From: Limnothrix sp. CACIAM 69d
GTDB lineage: Bacteria; Cyanobacteriota; Cyanobacteriia; CACIAM-69d
DNA: 64,000 bases
Assembly: GCA_001913845.2 (NCBI GenBank)
Contig: MKGP02000074.1
Span: 1-64,000 of the forward strand
Reading direction: 5' to 3'
Every line of letters begins with the position of its first letter. Position 1 is the stretch's first letter. Under the pieces are notes generated by a model that saw only the letters and a list, made by a program, of their open reading frames with translations, searched no databases and was not told where the DNA came from. Both the position numbers and the translations under genes were made by a program. Shown here piece by piece: positions 35,664-45,444 of this stretch.

Positions 35664-37811
35664 ATGCTTGAGGCGATCGTTACGTTGCGGCAAATCCTGC
35701 GTCGCTGGTGGTCAGAATTCACCCTCCAAACCCGGTTGATGGCGGTGGCAACCCTCGTGGTGTCTCTGCTGACCAGCGGGTTAACCTTTTGGGCCGTCAA
35801 CACCATCCAGCAGGATGCCCGGCTCAACGACACCCGTTTTGGGCGAGATTTGGGGCTGCTTTTGGCTGCCAACACTGCGCCCCTGGTGGCAGAGCAAGAC
35901 TTGGGCGGCTTGGCTGGCTTCTCGCGCCGGTTTTATAACAGCACCTCCAGCGTTCGGTACTTGCTCTATGCCGACGTGGACGGGGATATCTTCTACGGCA
36001 TCCCCTTCTCCGATACGGAGGTAAAGAACTCCCTAACCCTGCGTCGTCGGATTCAGTTGCCGCCGGACTATGCGGCCGATCTCGATCGCCCCTTGGTGCG
36101 TCAACACCTCACCCCCAACGGTCAAGTTACGGATGTGTTTGTGCCCCTCACCCACGAGGGGGAATATTTGGGGGTGTTGGCTGTGGGTACCAATCCCAAT
36201 CCAACGGTGGTGGCCTCGTCGGGCCTGACCCGCGACGTGACGATCGCGGTGTTCGTGTCAATTTGGGTGATGGTAATTTTGGGGGCTGTGTTTAATGCCC
36301 TCACCATCACCAAGCCGATCAAGGAATTGCTGATCGGTGTCAAAAACATCGCCTCTGGGGATTTTAAGCAGCGAATTACCCTGCCGTTTGGTGGTGAACT
36401 CGGGGAGCTAATTGCCAGTTTTAACGACATGGCGGAGCGCCTAGAGCGCTATGAAGAGCAGAATATTGAAGAGCTGACGGCCAGCAAGGCCAAGCTCGAA
36501 ACCCTAATCGCCACGATCGTCGATGGGGCCCTGCTGTTGGATACGGATCTGCGCGTGGTGCTGGTGAATCCCACGGCCCGACAGATTTTTGGCTGGGATC
36601 GCGAAACGGACGGCCAGCCGATCATTGGCAAAAATGTGCTCTATGAGTTTCCACCCGAGGTACAGGTGAAGCTCACGCGCCCGCTCTACCAGTTAGCGGA
36701 AGGCAAGGCCGACGAGGGCGAAGAGTTTCGCATTACCCTGATGGAGCCGGTGAAGCGGACGGTGCGTATTTTGCTGTCGCCGGTGCTGTCCCAACGGGCG
36801 ATCGGGGACGGGCATCTGTGCGACACCTGCGAGCACCATCAGCAGGATCAGTGCAGCGATGCCCAACGGCCCCTCGCCAGGGAATGTAATCTCTATGCCG
36901 ATCAAGATGGCGAGGCCCCGGGCGATCGCTACCGTGAAAGCATCCGAGGGATTGCCGTTACGGTGCAGGACATTACCCGAGAAGTGGAGCTGAATGAGGC
37001 CAAAAGCCAATTCATCAGCAATGTTTCCCATGAGCTACGCACGCCGCTGTTTAACATCAAGTCCTTTATTGAAACGCTCCATGACTATGGCGATGAGCTG
37101 TCGCCGGAACAGCAGCGGGAGTTTTTGGACACCGCCAACCGCGAGACCGATCGCCTCACCCGGTTGGTCAATGACGTGTTGGATCTCTCTCGGTTGGAAT
37201 CCAGCCGTAGCTACATGTTTGACGCGATCGACCTGGTGCAGCCGATCGAACAAACCCTGCGCACCTACCAGCTCAATGCTCGCGACAAGGGAATCGAACT
37301 GACCCAGGAGCTGGCCTCCAACCTGCCGCCCGTTTTGGGTAACTATGATCTGTTGCTGCAAGTGTTCGCCAACTTGGTGGGCAATGCCCTGAAATTTACC
37401 CCCAAGGGCGGCCAGGTGGCGATCCGAGCCTATATCCCCCAAGACCCCGCCGTTCAACCGGCCCTCTGGGATACCTGCCCGGTGAATGCGGCAACCGGCC
37501 CAGCCAAATCCCAGCCCGAGGTGGTGAGCGTGGTGCGGGTGGAAGTGGCCGACACCGGCATTGGCATCGGCCCCGAAGATTGCCATGCCATTTTCGATCG
37601 GTTCTATCGGGTCGAAAACCGGGTGCATACCCTCGAAGGCACGGGGTTAGGTCTGTCGATCGTCCGTAACATCATTGACAAGCACCAAAGCAGCGTCAAA
37701 TTGATCAGCGAAGTGGGCGTGGGGACGATTTTTTGGTTTGACTTGTTGATTTATCGGGATGGGTTGACCTTGCCGGAACCCATGCCCGTGGTTTCCAGCA
37801 CCCTGGGTTAG
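35664..37811 (+). CDS. nblS: Stress sensor histidine kinase NblS (Hik33/DspA)
   Basis: 715-residue membrane kinase governing high-light, nutrient and cold responses in cyanobacteria; it phosphorylates RpaB (encoded here at 5546-6334). Order: TM1 at about 25-47, periplasmic sensor domain, TM2 at about 190-212, HAMP (to about 270), PAS domain (about 280-400), a Cys/His cluster (Cys386, Cys389, His391, His392, Cys397), HisKA with phosphoacceptor His456 (SNVSHELRTPL), and HATPase_c (NLVGNALKF, DTGIGI, GTGLGLSIV). The ATG at 35664 starts the conserved N-terminus; 20 upstream codons overlap purD and look non-coding. Translation is probably coupled to purD. Confidence 0.93.
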   Translation: MLEAIVTLRQILRRWWSEFTLQTRLMAVATLVVSLLTSGLTFWAVNTIQQDARLNDTRFGRDLGLLLAANTAPLVAEQDLGGLAGFSRRFYNSTSSVRYLLYADVDGDIFYGIPFSDTEVKNSLTLRRRIQLPPDYAADLDRPLVRQHLTPNGQVTDVFVPLTHEGEYLGVLAVGTNPNPTVVASSGLTRDVTIAVFVSIWVMVILGAVFNALTITKPIKELLIGVKNIASGDFKQRITLPFGGELGELIASFNDMAERLERYEEQNIEELTASKAKLETLIATIVDGALLLDTDLRVVLVNPTARQIFGWDRETDGQPIIGKNVLYEFPPEVQVKLTRPLYQLAEGKADEGEEFRITLMEPVKRTVRILLSPVLSQRAIGDGHLCDTCEHHQQDQCSDAQRPLARECNLYADQDGEAPGDRYRESIRGIAVTVQDITREVELNEAKSQFISNVSHELRTPLFNIKSFIETLHDYGDELSPEQQREFLDTANRETDRLTRLVNDVLDLSRLESSRSYMFDAIDLVQPIEQTLRTYQLNARDKGIELTQELASNLPPVLGNYDLLLQVFANLVGNALKFTPKGGQVAIRAYIPQDPAVQPALWDTCPVNAATGPAKSQPEVVSVVRVEVADTGIGIGPEDCHAIFDRFYRVENRVHTLEGTGLGLSIVRNIIDKHQSSVKLISEVGVGTIFWFDLLIYRDGLTLPEPMPVVSSTLG

Positions 37812-37977
37812 GCCCTGGGACAACCTTGGGACGAATCGGGCGGCGATCGCGACTGATCCGCATCCCACAAGGGTCGATCGCCCGTGTTAGCCTAACGATG
37901 ATTGGCGGGGCTACTCAGTCCGAGCGTCAGCCCGAGCTGTTGATGAACCCTGGTAGGCATACGGAGTCGATCGTCCG

Positions 37978-38316
37978 ATGGATGGAAATAACTGGCTGCA
38001 ACAACTGCTGACCATTGGCTTGGGAACAACGGCCATTGTTGCAGAACGCCTCAAGGAAGCCAGCGATGAATGGGTTCGCAGCGGCCGCTTGGATCCAGAA
38101 CAGGCCCGCAAGGTGGTGGATGACCTGATGCAGCGTTTGCAGTCCGGCGGCAATCCCTCCCCCAGCGAAAGTTTTGATTCCCTGATTCAGCAGCAGTTTC
38201 GGAAGGTGATGAAGGATTTTGGTGTGCCCGATCGCTCAGAGGTGGACGAACTGCGCGGCCGGATCGATCGGCTAGAGCGCCAAGTGCGCGACCTGGAAAA
38301 TCGACTGTGGCGTTAG
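37978..38316 (+). CDS. Phasin-like small helical protein
   Basis: 112 residues, almost wholly alpha-helical: an N-terminal amphipathic segment (WLQQLLTIGLGTTAIVAERLKEASDEWV), a flexible middle (GGNPSPSES) and a C-terminal heptad coiled coil (VDELRGRIDRLERQVRDLENRLW). This is the layout of cyanobacterial proteins annotated as phasin family, which in some species coat polyhydroxyalkanoate granules; no PHA synthase gene is nearby, so granule association is open. It has its own start 166 nt after nblS. Confidence 0.7.
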   Translation: MDGNNWLQQLLTIGLGTTAIVAERLKEASDEWVRSGRLDPEQARKVVDDLMQRLQSGGNPSPSESFDSLIQQQFRKVMKDFGVPDRSEVDELRGRIDRLERQVRDLENRLWR

Positions 38317-38382
38317 GGCGATCGCTCGTTAGGATCAAGAACGACCCACTTTGCTCGCAGATTGATCGAGGAGACTAGACCC

Positions 38383-38979
38383 TTGCGTGATGTGTTAATC
38401 AGCTTTGGGGTGATGTTGGTTTGCCTAGTGGCCGTGTTGATGGTCACCTTCACGGGCAAAACCCCCACCGCCGAAGCGAATCCCCTATCCAGTCAACCGG
38501 CGGCCGAAGCCACTGCCAACGGTTCCAAACTGGCGGCCCGTCTCATTAGCGACGCGGCCGCCCAACTGCGATCGCCTGAGATCGCCACCTTGCCCACCGA
38601 TACCCAGGAGACAACCCTCGTGGCCGACGCGAGCAACCTGACCACCACCGATTCTGGCCTGCAATACGAAGACATCACCGTGGGAACCGGCGCAGCCCCC
38701 ACGCCCGGTCAGAACGTCACGGTTCACTACACCGGCACGCTCACGGACGGCAAACAATTCGACAGCTCGCGCGATCGGGGTCAGCCCTTCAGCTTCCGCA
38801 TTGGCGTGGGTCAAGTGATCAAGGGTTGGGACGAAGGTGTCCTGTCCATGCGGGTTGGTGGTCGCCGCAAGCTAGTGATTCCGCCGGACTTGGGCTACGG
38901 GGCCCGGGGAGCTGGCGGGGTGATTCCTCCCAACGCCACCTTGGTGTTTGATGTGGAATTGCTGCGCGTGGGGGGCTAG
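38383..38979 (+). CDS. FKBP-type peptidyl-prolyl cis-trans isomerase, membrane-anchored
   Basis: 198 residues. The N-terminal hydrophobic helix ([22 protein letters not shown]) is an anchor or lipoprotein-like signal with one Cys. After a linker rich in Ala and Thr, the FKBP fold starts at about residue 88 ([27 protein letters not shown]) and ends FDVELLRV, with active-site residues [15 protein letters not shown] and YG. The TTG at 38383 is favoured because a GAGGAG Shine-Dalgarno lies about 9 nt before it and relatives begin with MRD; a TTG at 38362 is less likely. It probably acts in the lumen or periplasm. Confidence 0.88.
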   Translation: MRDVLISFGVMLVCLVAVLMVTFTGKTPTAEANPLSSQPAAEATANGSKLAARLISDAAAQLRSPEIATLPTDTQETTLVADASNLTTTDSGLQYEDITVGTGAAPTPGQNVTVHYTGTLTDGKQFDSSRDRGQPFSFRIGVGQVIKGWDEGVLSMRVGGRRKLVIPPDLGYGARGAGGVIPPNATLVFDVELLRVGG

Positions 38980-39059
38980 TTCCCGCTCAGCGTCAGCACT
39001 GATGGTTTTTGGACTCTGGGAAAGGATCCAAGATCTTGGATAGGGGCGATCACTCCAGC

Positions 39060-39073
39060 GGGGCGATCGCCCC
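39060..39073. repeat. HIP1 octamer extended to a 14-bp palindrome
   Basis: GGGGCGATCGCCCC contains the HIP1 core GCGATCGC. HIP1 sites occur throughout the window, within and between genes, and are the strongest cyanobacterial signature; this intergenic one is simply a clear example. Confidence 0.7.
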
Positions 39074-39234
39074 TTGTGCTGGCCACCGATCGCGGGGAGT
39101 CACGAGCGCACCAGCACGATCAAGCAGATCCCCCGGTCTGGATTCGGTATCCTGAATGAGGTTGATCAGTCCCTAGGTCAACCGACAATCAAGCGCCGCA
39201 CCCACTGGCGGTGCAAGCGGAATCAGCCACGCCC

Positions 39235-39960
39235 ATGTCAACGCAACCCCCAAAGTCCAAGCGGTTGAGAAACGGGCAACCATTGCGCCCCTTTTCCCGC
39301 AACGCAGCATCCGCCACGGCTCCCCAGGGTAACCAGGGCGGGCGGTGGCATTGGCAGCAGTGGCTCCCTTCCCTGACGGCAACCCTGCGGCAGGCCCCCA
39401 CTTGGACTTGGCAACGGCGACATTGGTGGGGGTCGGGGCTGGTGGTGCTCTTGACCATGGGGGCCATGCGATCGCTCGTCATTGATTCCTATCTGGTGAC
39501 CCTGCCGACCATGAGGCCCACCCTGGAACCGGGCGATCGCCTGCTGATCGACAAGGCGAGCTACCAGTGGCGCAATCCCGATCGAGGCGAGTTAGTGGCC
39601 TTCATGCCGCCCGGCGCGCCGAATCAACCTCAGGGAGTGTTGGTCAATCGGGCCGTTGGTTTGCCCGGCGATCGGGTTGAAATCCAAAGCGGTCAACTCT
39701 TGGTTAATCAGCGCCCGATCGCCCATGGCCAGTCCCTGGCGATCGAAATTGGGGATCTTGCCCCCGTGCGAGTTCCCGCCGCCACCTACTTTGTCATGAG
39801 CGATGGTTCCGCCTTGGGTCGTGCCCCAGCCCTAACCTTCACCTACGGTTACGTGCCACGCCAAGCCCTAGTAGGGCGAGTCATGTGGCGATTTTTTCCC
39901 CTCGATCGCTGGGGGACACCGACCACCCCCACAGCCTCGCCGGATCCAGTTCCTCAGTAG
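39235..39960 (+). CDS. Signal peptidase I-like protein lacking both catalytic residues
   Basis: 241 residues from the ATG at 39235, S26 family fold with one transmembrane segment at about 66-85 (WWGSGLVVLLTMGAMRSLV). Box B, normally S-M-x-P-T-L, reads TMRPTLEPGD, with Thr92 in place of the nucleophilic Ser. Box D, normally K-R-x-x-G-L-P-G-D, reads NRAVGLPGD, with Asn138 in place of the general-base Lys. Boxes C (RGELVAFMPP) and E (YFVMSDG; usually GDN) are also altered. The fold is preserved, so it may be a non-catalytic partner or regulator of the intact signal peptidase encoded 318 nt downstream. A GTG at 39211 is an alternative start. Confidence 0.75.
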   Translation: MSTQPPKSKRLRNGQPLRPFSRNAASATAPQGNQGGRWHWQQWLPSLTATLRQAPTWTWQRRHWWGSGLVVLLTMGAMRSLVIDSYLVTLPTMRPTLEPGDRLLIDKASYQWRNPDRGELVAFMPPGAPNQPQGVLVNRAVGLPGDRVEIQSGQLLVNQRPIAHGQSLAIEIGDLAPVRVPAATYFVMSDGSALGRAPALTFTYGYVPRQALVGRVMWRFFPLDRWGTPTTPTASPDPVPQ

Positions 39961-40278
39961 TCAACGGCGATCATTCGCGGTTTTGCGGTATATCTTCTCA
40001 ACAACAGACCAGCCGGAATTTTCGCCGCTGTAATAGCCTGTAATAGGAGTTGAGAGTTTCCAGTTTCTGGCTAACGGCGCACGGATTGATTCCAAGTTTT
40101 CAAGCAGAATGGTCAATCATGCCGACACACCCGCATTCCCCAAGTCCCAATCTTGGATCCTGAACCCCGATCGCGCTTCTCCTGGTTTGCATTTCCCGGG
40201 CTTGGCCCAAGGTGCTCAGCGCCCAGCGTTTCAAGAAGCGCCCTCGTCTACTGCTTTAGTGCATTTAGGATTTTTCTC
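39961..40278. other. Intergenic region between the two signal peptidase genes
   Basis: 318 nt. The AGCCTGTAATAGGAG string near 40035 contains a repeated CTGTAATAG. A forward frame that runs into the next gene (from 40153) looks non-coding (Pro/Ser/Phe-rich, no homology). The length suggests that the second gene has its own promoter. Confidence 0.4.
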
Positions 40279-40971
40279 GTGACCGATCAACCCGCTTCCT
40301 CGCATAAAGAGCCATCCACCAATCCCCCCACCGACAGCGCTTGGGTTGAAGTCCTCAAAACCATTGGTCTCAGCATTATCCTGGCCCTAGGGATTCGTAC
40401 CTACGTGGCCGAAGCTCGCTGGATTCCCTCTGAATCAATGGTGCCGACGCTGCTGGTGAAGGATCGGTTGATTGTCGAAAAACTACAATACCGATTTGGC
40501 GGCAGCCCCAAGCGCGGCGACATCATTGTCTTCATGCCGACCGCCGAACTGCGCCGCCACAACCTCAAAGATGCTTTTATTAAGCGCGTGATTGGTCTGC
40601 CGGGTGAACTGGTGGAGTTGCGAGATGGCCAGGTTTACATCAACGGCCAGCGCCTGAACGAACCCTATATTGCCCGCGAGTCGGTCTTAACAACCGGTCG
40701 CCCCAATCCTGCGAGTGGCTCAGGGGAGCGCCCGGCTAGCCTGAGCGCGGATGGCAATGCGGTGCAGCGCACGGATACCAATGTTTGCGTAGGGGATCCG
40801 CAACCTTTTCTGGCCCGGCCGGTGCGGGTGCCCCCCAACTCTTATCTCGTGCTCGGCGACAATCGCAACCGCAGTTACGACAGCCGTTGTTGGGGAGTCG
40901 TCCCGCAAGATTTGATTGTTGGCCATGCAGTTTGGCGGTTTTGGCCACTCGATCGCATGGGTAATCTCTAG
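40279..40971 (+). CDS. lepB: Signal peptidase I
   Basis: 230-residue membrane protease that removes signal peptides after Sec or Tat export. The catalytic Ser53 is in PSESMVPTL and Lys102 in [11 protein letters not shown], both intact; box C is [10 protein letters not shown] and box [12 protein letters not shown]. One transmembrane helix lies at about residues 22-42. An extra Gly/Ser/Pro-rich insertion (about 137-165, including [13 protein letters not shown]) sits between boxes D and E. The GTG at 40279 is preferred to an upstream ATG in the same frame because family similarity begins there. It follows a degenerate paralog on the same strand. Confidence 0.92.
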   Translation: MTDQPASSHKEPSTNPPTDSAWVEVLKTIGLSIILALGIRTYVAEARWIPSESMVPTLLVKDRLIVEKLQYRFGGSPKRGDIIVFMPTAELRRHNLKDAFIKRVIGLPGELVELRDGQVYINGQRLNEPYIARESVLTTGRPNPASGSGERPASLSADGNAVQRTDTNVCVGDPQPFLARPVRVPPNSYLVLGDNRNRSYDSRCWGVVPQDLIVGHAVWRFWPLDRMGNL

Positions 40972-40984
40972 CCAAACGCCGAGC

Positions 40985-41047
40985 CTAGAACAAGAGGATC
41001 TAGAACAAGAGATCCCGGAAAAAACAGAGCCTAGAACAGGCTAGAAC
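40985..41047. repeat. CTAGAAC repeat cluster
   Basis: CTAGAAC occurs at 40985, 41000, 41031 and 41041, in the short gap after lepB. GAACAAGAG and AAAAGCTGGC are each doubled there. Similar TCTAGAAC/CTAGAG words recur upstream of rpoA-rplQ near 43866. Probably slippage products. Confidence 0.55.
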
Positions 41048-41081
41048 TGGAACGTAAAAAGCTGGCAAAAAGCTGGCAAAT

Positions 41082-41120
41082 AAAAAGGAGAGTCGCTGAT
41101 TTAGCAACTGCTCCTTTTTT
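41082..41120. terminator. Bidirectional terminator between lepB and rpmE
   Basis: AAAAAGGAG (41082-41090) pairs with CTCCTTTTT (41111-41119), extended by AGT/ACT with a bulge. Runs of T follow on both strands, so it can end the lepB transcript (+) and the ribosomal supercluster transcript (-). Confidence 0.85.
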
Positions 41121-41197
41121 CTGTTTCTTCTGGTTGAAGAATTTTGAATTGGCCAATTTTAGCTGGCCCATTAGTTGGCCAACCAAACCAAGGAACC

Positions 41198-41422
41198 CTA
41201 GTCCTTTTTGGTTTCGGTTGCCATCCCATACTTGCGCAGGAATCGCTCCACACGACCTTCAGTGTCAATGATCCGCTGGGTACCGGTGAAGAACGGGTGA
41301 TTGCCAGCCCAAATGTCCACATGCAATTCCGGTTGGGTCGAGCCAACCGTCATCACCAATTCGCCGTTGCAATAGACCTTTGCATCGGGATACCACTCGG
41401 GGTGAATGCCTTCTTTTGCCAT
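41198..41422 (-). CDS. rpmE: 50S ribosomal protein bL31
   Basis: 74 residues from the ATG at 41422 (MAKEGIHPEWYPDAKVYCNGE). One Cys only (VYCNG), so it is of the C-minus type that does not bind zinc through four cysteines. Ends with a Lys/Thr/Asp tail. Last gene of the minus-strand ribosomal cluster, about 200 nt after rpsI and just ahead of the bidirectional terminator. Confidence 0.94.
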   Translation of the reverse strand: MAKEGIHPEWYPDAKVYCNGELVMTVGSTQPELHVDIWAGNHPFFTGTQRIIDTEGRVERFLRKYGMATETKKD

Positions 41423-41623
41423 GATGCGAACCTCAACCAAAGTTTAGAAAGTTTAAGGGCGATCGAACTGCATTCAAGTGCATGGATTTGATCGCGGGAA
41501 TTTGCACAAAAGAGCTGGCGATCGCGACTTCCAAACGGGGTCTTTTGATCACCAGTCCCCAGCCTGTCCATTCGTTGGGGAAAGCCACCGGGGCCTCCCC
41601 CTCGAAAATCGGCGCTTGGAAAA

Positions 41624-42037
41624 TTAGCGCTTCGAGAACTGAGGAGCCTTCCGGGCTTTCTTCAAACCGTACTTGCGACGTTCCTTGGCGCGGGGGTCGC
41701 GGGTCAGGTAGCCTTCAACCTTCAGGGGCTTACGGTTTTCAGGGTCAAGCTGAATCAAAGCCCGAGCCACACCCAAGCGGATCGAGTCAGCCTGGCCAGT
41801 CAGGCCGCCGCCCACCACGCTCACCAGCACATCGTAGTCCCCTTCCAAACCGAGGGTTTCCAGAGGTGCTTTGGCCGCAGCCAGATAAACCGGGTTGTAT
41901 TGCAGGTAATTATCGCCAGGACGACCGTTAATGGTCAGTTGGCCAGAGCCAGGCACCAGGCGCACGCGAGCGACCGAGGTTTTACGACGGCCCGTGCCGC
42001 GATACATCACGCGCCCATTGTTATCCGTTGCTTGCAT
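41624..42037 (-). CDS. rpsI: 30S ribosomal protein uS9
   Basis: 137 residues; [27 protein letters not shown]-terminus and the characteristic C-terminal [17 protein letters not shown] tail that reaches the P-site tRNA. Its start overlaps the rplM stop by one base (TAATG arrangement), giving translational coupling in the usual rplM-rpsI pair. Confidence 0.97.
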   Translation of the reverse strand: MQATDNNGRVMYRGTGRRKTSVARVRLVPGSGQLTINGRPGDNYLQYNPVYLAAAKAPLETLGLEGDYDVLVSVVGGGLTGQADSIRLGVARALIQLDPENRKPLKVEGYLTRDPRAKERRKYGLKKARKAPQFSKR

Positions 42038-42501
42038 TAGCCTTCACCTCCAGGAATGGTGTTGATCGTCAGGACTTGGGGTTGTTGTGCCGTGTGGGGA
42101 TGGTCTGCGCCGGCATAAACCTTCAGCTTGCGGAACAGTTGCCGACCGAGGGCATTTTTAGGCAGCATCCCTTTAACGGCATGTTCCACAATCCGCTCGG
42201 GCAGACGATTTTGCAGCTTTTCAAAGCTCTCCGTCTTCATCCCACCGGGACGGCCAGAGTGACGACGGTAGACCTTTTGAGTCCGTTTTTTACCGGTCAC
42301 TTCCACTTTGTCGGCGTTGACGATCACCACAAAGTCACCGGTATCCAGGTGGGGCGTATAGGTGGGCTTGTTTTTGCCCCGCAGGACGGAAGCCACTTCG
42401 GTGGCCAGGCGGCCAAGGCGTTGACCAGCGGCATCAACGACGTACCATTGCCGGTCAACGTCGTTTACGGAGGGCAGGGCAGTCTTGGTGGGAATGGACA
42501 T
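42037..42501 (-). CDS. rplM: 50S ribosomal protein uL13
   Basis: 154 residues; [27 protein letters not shown] and HSGRPGGMK are diagnostic, with [20 protein letters not shown] near the end. An early assembly protein of the 50S subunit. Coupled to rpsI through overlapping stop/start bases. Confidence 0.97.
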   Translation of the reverse strand: MSIPTKTALPSVNDVDRQWYVVDAAGQRLGRLATEVASVLRGKNKPTYTPHLDTGDFVVIVNADKVEVTGKKRTQKVYRRHSGRPGGMKTESFEKLQNRLPERIVEHAVKGMLPKNALGRQLFRKLKVYAGADHPHTAQQPQVLTINTIPGGEG

Positions 42502-42583
42502 AGGGGTTGGTTGGGTTGCGAAAGTCGCTGAATCGGGGAAGTTATAACTAGGGCGATCGCGTAGTGCGTTAAGCCTAGAATCT

Positions 42584-43435
42584 TTATGTAACGGGAGGGC
42601 TGAAGGTTGCCGGGCCGTCTTGGGTCAGGTCAAACAAAGGCAGGGTGTTGGTGCGAGCAATCTCTGGCAGGGGCGAGTTGGGGTAGCCAATGCGCAGTAG
42701 GCACAATCCCATGGGTGGCGCGGCATATTTCACCAGGTCTCGGCGTTCACTCTGCCAAATTTGGGTGAACTCTTCGACACTGAGGCGATCGCGCCCCACC
42801 AACACCAACATCCCCGCCAGCAGCCGCATCATGCCGTACAAAAAGCCACTGGCTTGAACTTCAAGTTCCACAATCGGCCCGCGCCGCCGACACCAGGCTT
42901 CTTGAACATCCACCCAAGAATGGGGACGTTTTGATCCGGCACGGTGGAAAGCGGCCAAGTGATGCCGACCCACGAGGGGGGCGATCGCCGCCTGCATCTT
43001 TTCCACTTGAATTGGCTCGTAATAGTGCCAACTGAAGGGTTTCAGGTACAGGTTCGGCTGTGGATCGGTGTAGAGAACATAGCGGTAACGCCGCCACGAG
43101 GCCGAGAACCGAGCGTGCCAGTTCCCCGGAACCGCACAGGAGGCCAGAATCAGAATATCATCTGGCAACCTTGTGTTGAGGACTTTCGCCCAACGGTGAG
43201 GGGGAATCGGGCTGGCCACATCGAAGTGGGCCACTTGGGCAGAGGCATGAACTCCGGTGTCAGTGCGTCCAGCACCATGAATGACAACGGGATGCCCCAG
43301 AATCTCGGCAATCGTGTCTTCGATCGTGGCTTGAACGCTGCGATCGCGGATCTGCCGCTGCCAACCACAGAACCCTGCTCCCAGGTACTGAATCACCAAA
43401 GCAACGCGTTGCTGATCGGCGGGACAGTCGGCCAT
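42584..43435 (-). CDS. truA: tRNA pseudouridine(38-40) synthase
   Basis: 283 residues. Catalytic Asp lies in the family motif [29 protein letters not shown] starts the fold and [17 protein letters not shown] is the C-terminal signature. Modifies positions 38-40 of the tRNA anticodon arm. Its place between rplQ and rplM is usual for cyanobacteria and plastid-like clusters. Confidence 0.95.
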   Translation of the reverse strand: MADCPADQQRVALVIQYLGAGFCGWQRQIRDRSVQATIEDTIAEILGHPVVIHGAGRTDTGVHASAQVAHFDVASPIPPHRWAKVLNTRLPDDILILASCAVPGNWHARFSASWRRYRYVLYTDPQPNLYLKPFSWHYYEPIQVEKMQAAIAPLVGRHHLAAFHRAGSKRPHSWVDVQEAWCRRRGPIVELEVQASGFLYGMMRLLAGMLVLVGRDRLSVEEFTQIWQSERRDLVKYAAPPMGLCLLRIGYPNSPLPEIARTNTLPLFDLTQDGPATFSPPVT

Positions 43436-43470
43436 GATTGTTGCTCTACACCCCAGCGATTGGTCTTGGC

Positions 43471-43821
43471 CTAGACCAATTCCAAAATGGCCATTTCGGC
43501 ATTATCACCACGCCGGGGCACGGTGCGCAAAATGCGGGTATAGCCGCCATTCCGCTGACCATAGCGCTGGGGAGCCTGCTCGAACAGGGCATGAACCAAA
43601 TCGGCATCATACAGGTAGCCCAAAGCCCGACGACGGGAAGCCAAGGAACCGTCCTTGGCCAAGGTAATCATGCGATCAACCTCGGCGCGAACAGCCCGGG
43701 CCCGGGCTTTGGTGGTGGTGATTTGACCATTGCGGATGGTTTCCGTGGCCAGGGCCCGCAGCAGGGCGCGACGCTGGTCAGCGGGCTTACCAAGTTTAGG
43801 AACGCGACGACCGTGACGCAT
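43471..43821 (-). CDS. rplQ: 50S ribosomal protein bL17
   Basis: 116 residues; [27 protein letters not shown]-terminus and [26 protein letters not shown]-terminus, both near-invariant in the family. Follows rpoA on the same strand after 81 nt, the standard order. Confidence 0.97.
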   Translation of the reverse strand: MRHGRRVPKLGKPADQRRALLRALATETIRNGQITTTKARARAVRAEVDRMITLAKDGSLASRRRALGYLYDADLVHALFEQAPQRYGQRNGGYTRILRTVPRRGDNAEMAILELV

Positions 43822-43902
43822 AGCTCCGATCTCTACTCAACTGATTAGTAACTAGGGGGGTCGGATCTAGAACGGGCTAGAGCCGGGGGTGAACGGTGGC
43901 CG

Positions 43903-44847
43903 CTAGGCTTTGGCCACCTTTTCTTGCGGCAGGGTGATGCCCAAACGCCGCTGCAACGCTTCGATCACTTCTTCAGCCGACTTGGCTCCGAAGTTTTTGA
44001 TCTCCAGCAAATCTTCTTGGGTGAATTCCAGAAGATCGGCAACGGTGTTGATTTGCGCCCGCTTCAGACAGTTGTAGGCGCGCACCGACAGTTGCAATTC
44101 TTCGATCGGGATTTGGCTGCTGGGGTCTTGGGACTCTGGGCGATCGCTCTTGGTGGCTTCGATGGTGAAGTCCTTGAGCGGGTTGAACAGATCCACCAGC
44201 AGCGTGGCAGCCTGACTGAGCGCCTGTTGGGGGGTGATGCTGCCGTTCGTCCAAATTTCCAGAACCAGGCGATCCTTCTCCAGCGATTCGCCCACCCGGG
44301 CATCCTCAACGGTGTAGTTCACCTTGCGGACGGGCATAAACATCGAGTCGATCTGCAAAAAGTCGATCGCCGATGCATCATCACGACCCCGATCGATCGC
44401 CCGATAGCCCACCCCACGTTCCACTCGGAACTCCATTTCCAACGTGGCCCCCTCGGCCAAGGTGGCAATGTACTGGGTTGGGTCAACCACTTCCACTTCT
44501 GAAGGCAAATCGAACAGGTCTGCCGTGACCACCCGCGGCCCTTTGGCCAACAGGCGACCAATTTGCGGCTGATCCGTGTGGCTGCGCAGCACCAATTCCT
44601 TCATGTTCAGCAGGATGTCCAATACATCCTCCCGCACACCGGGAACCGTCGCGAACTCGTGGTTCACGCCCGCAATCCGGACGGCCGTCACTGCGGAACC
44701 CACGAGGTTCGACAGCAGTACCCGACGCAAAGCGTTCCCCACCGTTGTGCCCTGCCCACGTTCGAGGGGGGACAGCACCAAACGGCTGTAGAGATTGCGA
44801 TTGCTTTCCGTGCTCGATTCAACACACTCGATCTGAAATTGCGACAC
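43903..44847 (-). CDS. rpoA: RNA polymerase alpha subunit
   Basis: 314 residues. The N-terminal dimerisation domain (about 1-230) carries LSPLERGQGTTVGNALRRVLLSNLVG. After a flexible linker the C-terminal domain (about 245-310) has VRAYNCLKRAQINTVADLLEF and LLEIKNFGAKSAEEVIEALQRRLG, the helix-hairpin-helix that touches UP elements and activators. Standard position after rpsK; a 150-nt gap precedes it. Confidence 0.97.
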   Translation of the reverse strand: MSQFQIECVESSTESNRNLYSRLVLSPLERGQGTTVGNALRRVLLSNLVGSAVTAVRIAGVNHEFATVPGVREDVLDILLNMKELVLRSHTDQPQIGRLLAKGPRVVTADLFDLPSEVEVVDPTQYIATLAEGATLEMEFRVERGVGYRAIDRGRDDASAIDFLQIDSMFMPVRKVNYTVEDARVGESLEKDRLVLEIWTNGSITPQQALSQAATLLVDLFNPLKDFTIEATKSDRPESQDPSSQIPIEELQLSVRAYNCLKRAQINTVADLLEFTQEDLLEIKNFGAKSAEEVIEALQRRLGITLPQEKVAKA

Positions 44848-44997
44848 GCTTTGTGCCTCCCAACCGGCCTAGTCGATCCATATGCGGCAGTGAAGCCGCC
44901 CCGTAACAGAAAAAATTCGCGGTGACCAAGGGTTACCGCTGGCTTGCAGGATGCGATCGCAGCGCCCGTGAGTTAGCGCGGGTCGATCGCGGGGTGA

Positions 44998-45393
44998 TTA
45001 GACCCGACGACGCTTCGGCGGCCGGCAACCATTGTGCGGAATCGGCGTAACATCGCGAATCAGCGTGATTTCCAGACCCGACGCTTGCAGGGCCCGAATT
45101 GCCGTTTCCCGACCCGAACCGGGGCCGCTCACCATCACTTCCACCTGCCGCATTCCCTGTTCAGAGGCACGACGGGCAGCAGCTTCAGCGGCGGTTTGGG
45201 CGGCGAAGGGCGTACCCTTCTTGGCTCCCTTGAAACCGCTGGAACCAGCCGAGGCCCAGGAGATCGCGTCACCCTTGAGGTCGGTGATCGTCACGATCGT
45301 GTTGTTGAAAGTCGATTGAATGTGGGCGACACCGCTGGGGACGTTGCGCTTTTGCTTACGCGGGCCAGAGCGCTTGTTGGGTTGCTTTGCCAT
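44998..45393 (-). CDS. rpsK: 30S ribosomal protein uS11
   Basis: 131 residues; [31 protein letters not shown] and the C-terminal [19 protein letters not shown] are diagnostic. Contacts mRNA in the E-site region of the platform. Part of the rpsM-rpsK-rpoA block. Confidence 0.97.
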   Translation of the reverse strand: MAKQPNKRSGPRKQKRNVPSGVAHIQSTFNNTIVTITDLKGDAISWASAGSSGFKGAKKGTPFAAQTAAEAAARRASEQGMRQVEVMVSGPGSGRETAIRALQASGLEITLIRDVTPIPHNGCRPPKRRRV

Positions 45394-45444
45394 AGCTGTT
45401 GAACAGAACTAAAACGTTCGTAGAAAGGGGACAGAACCAGTCGA

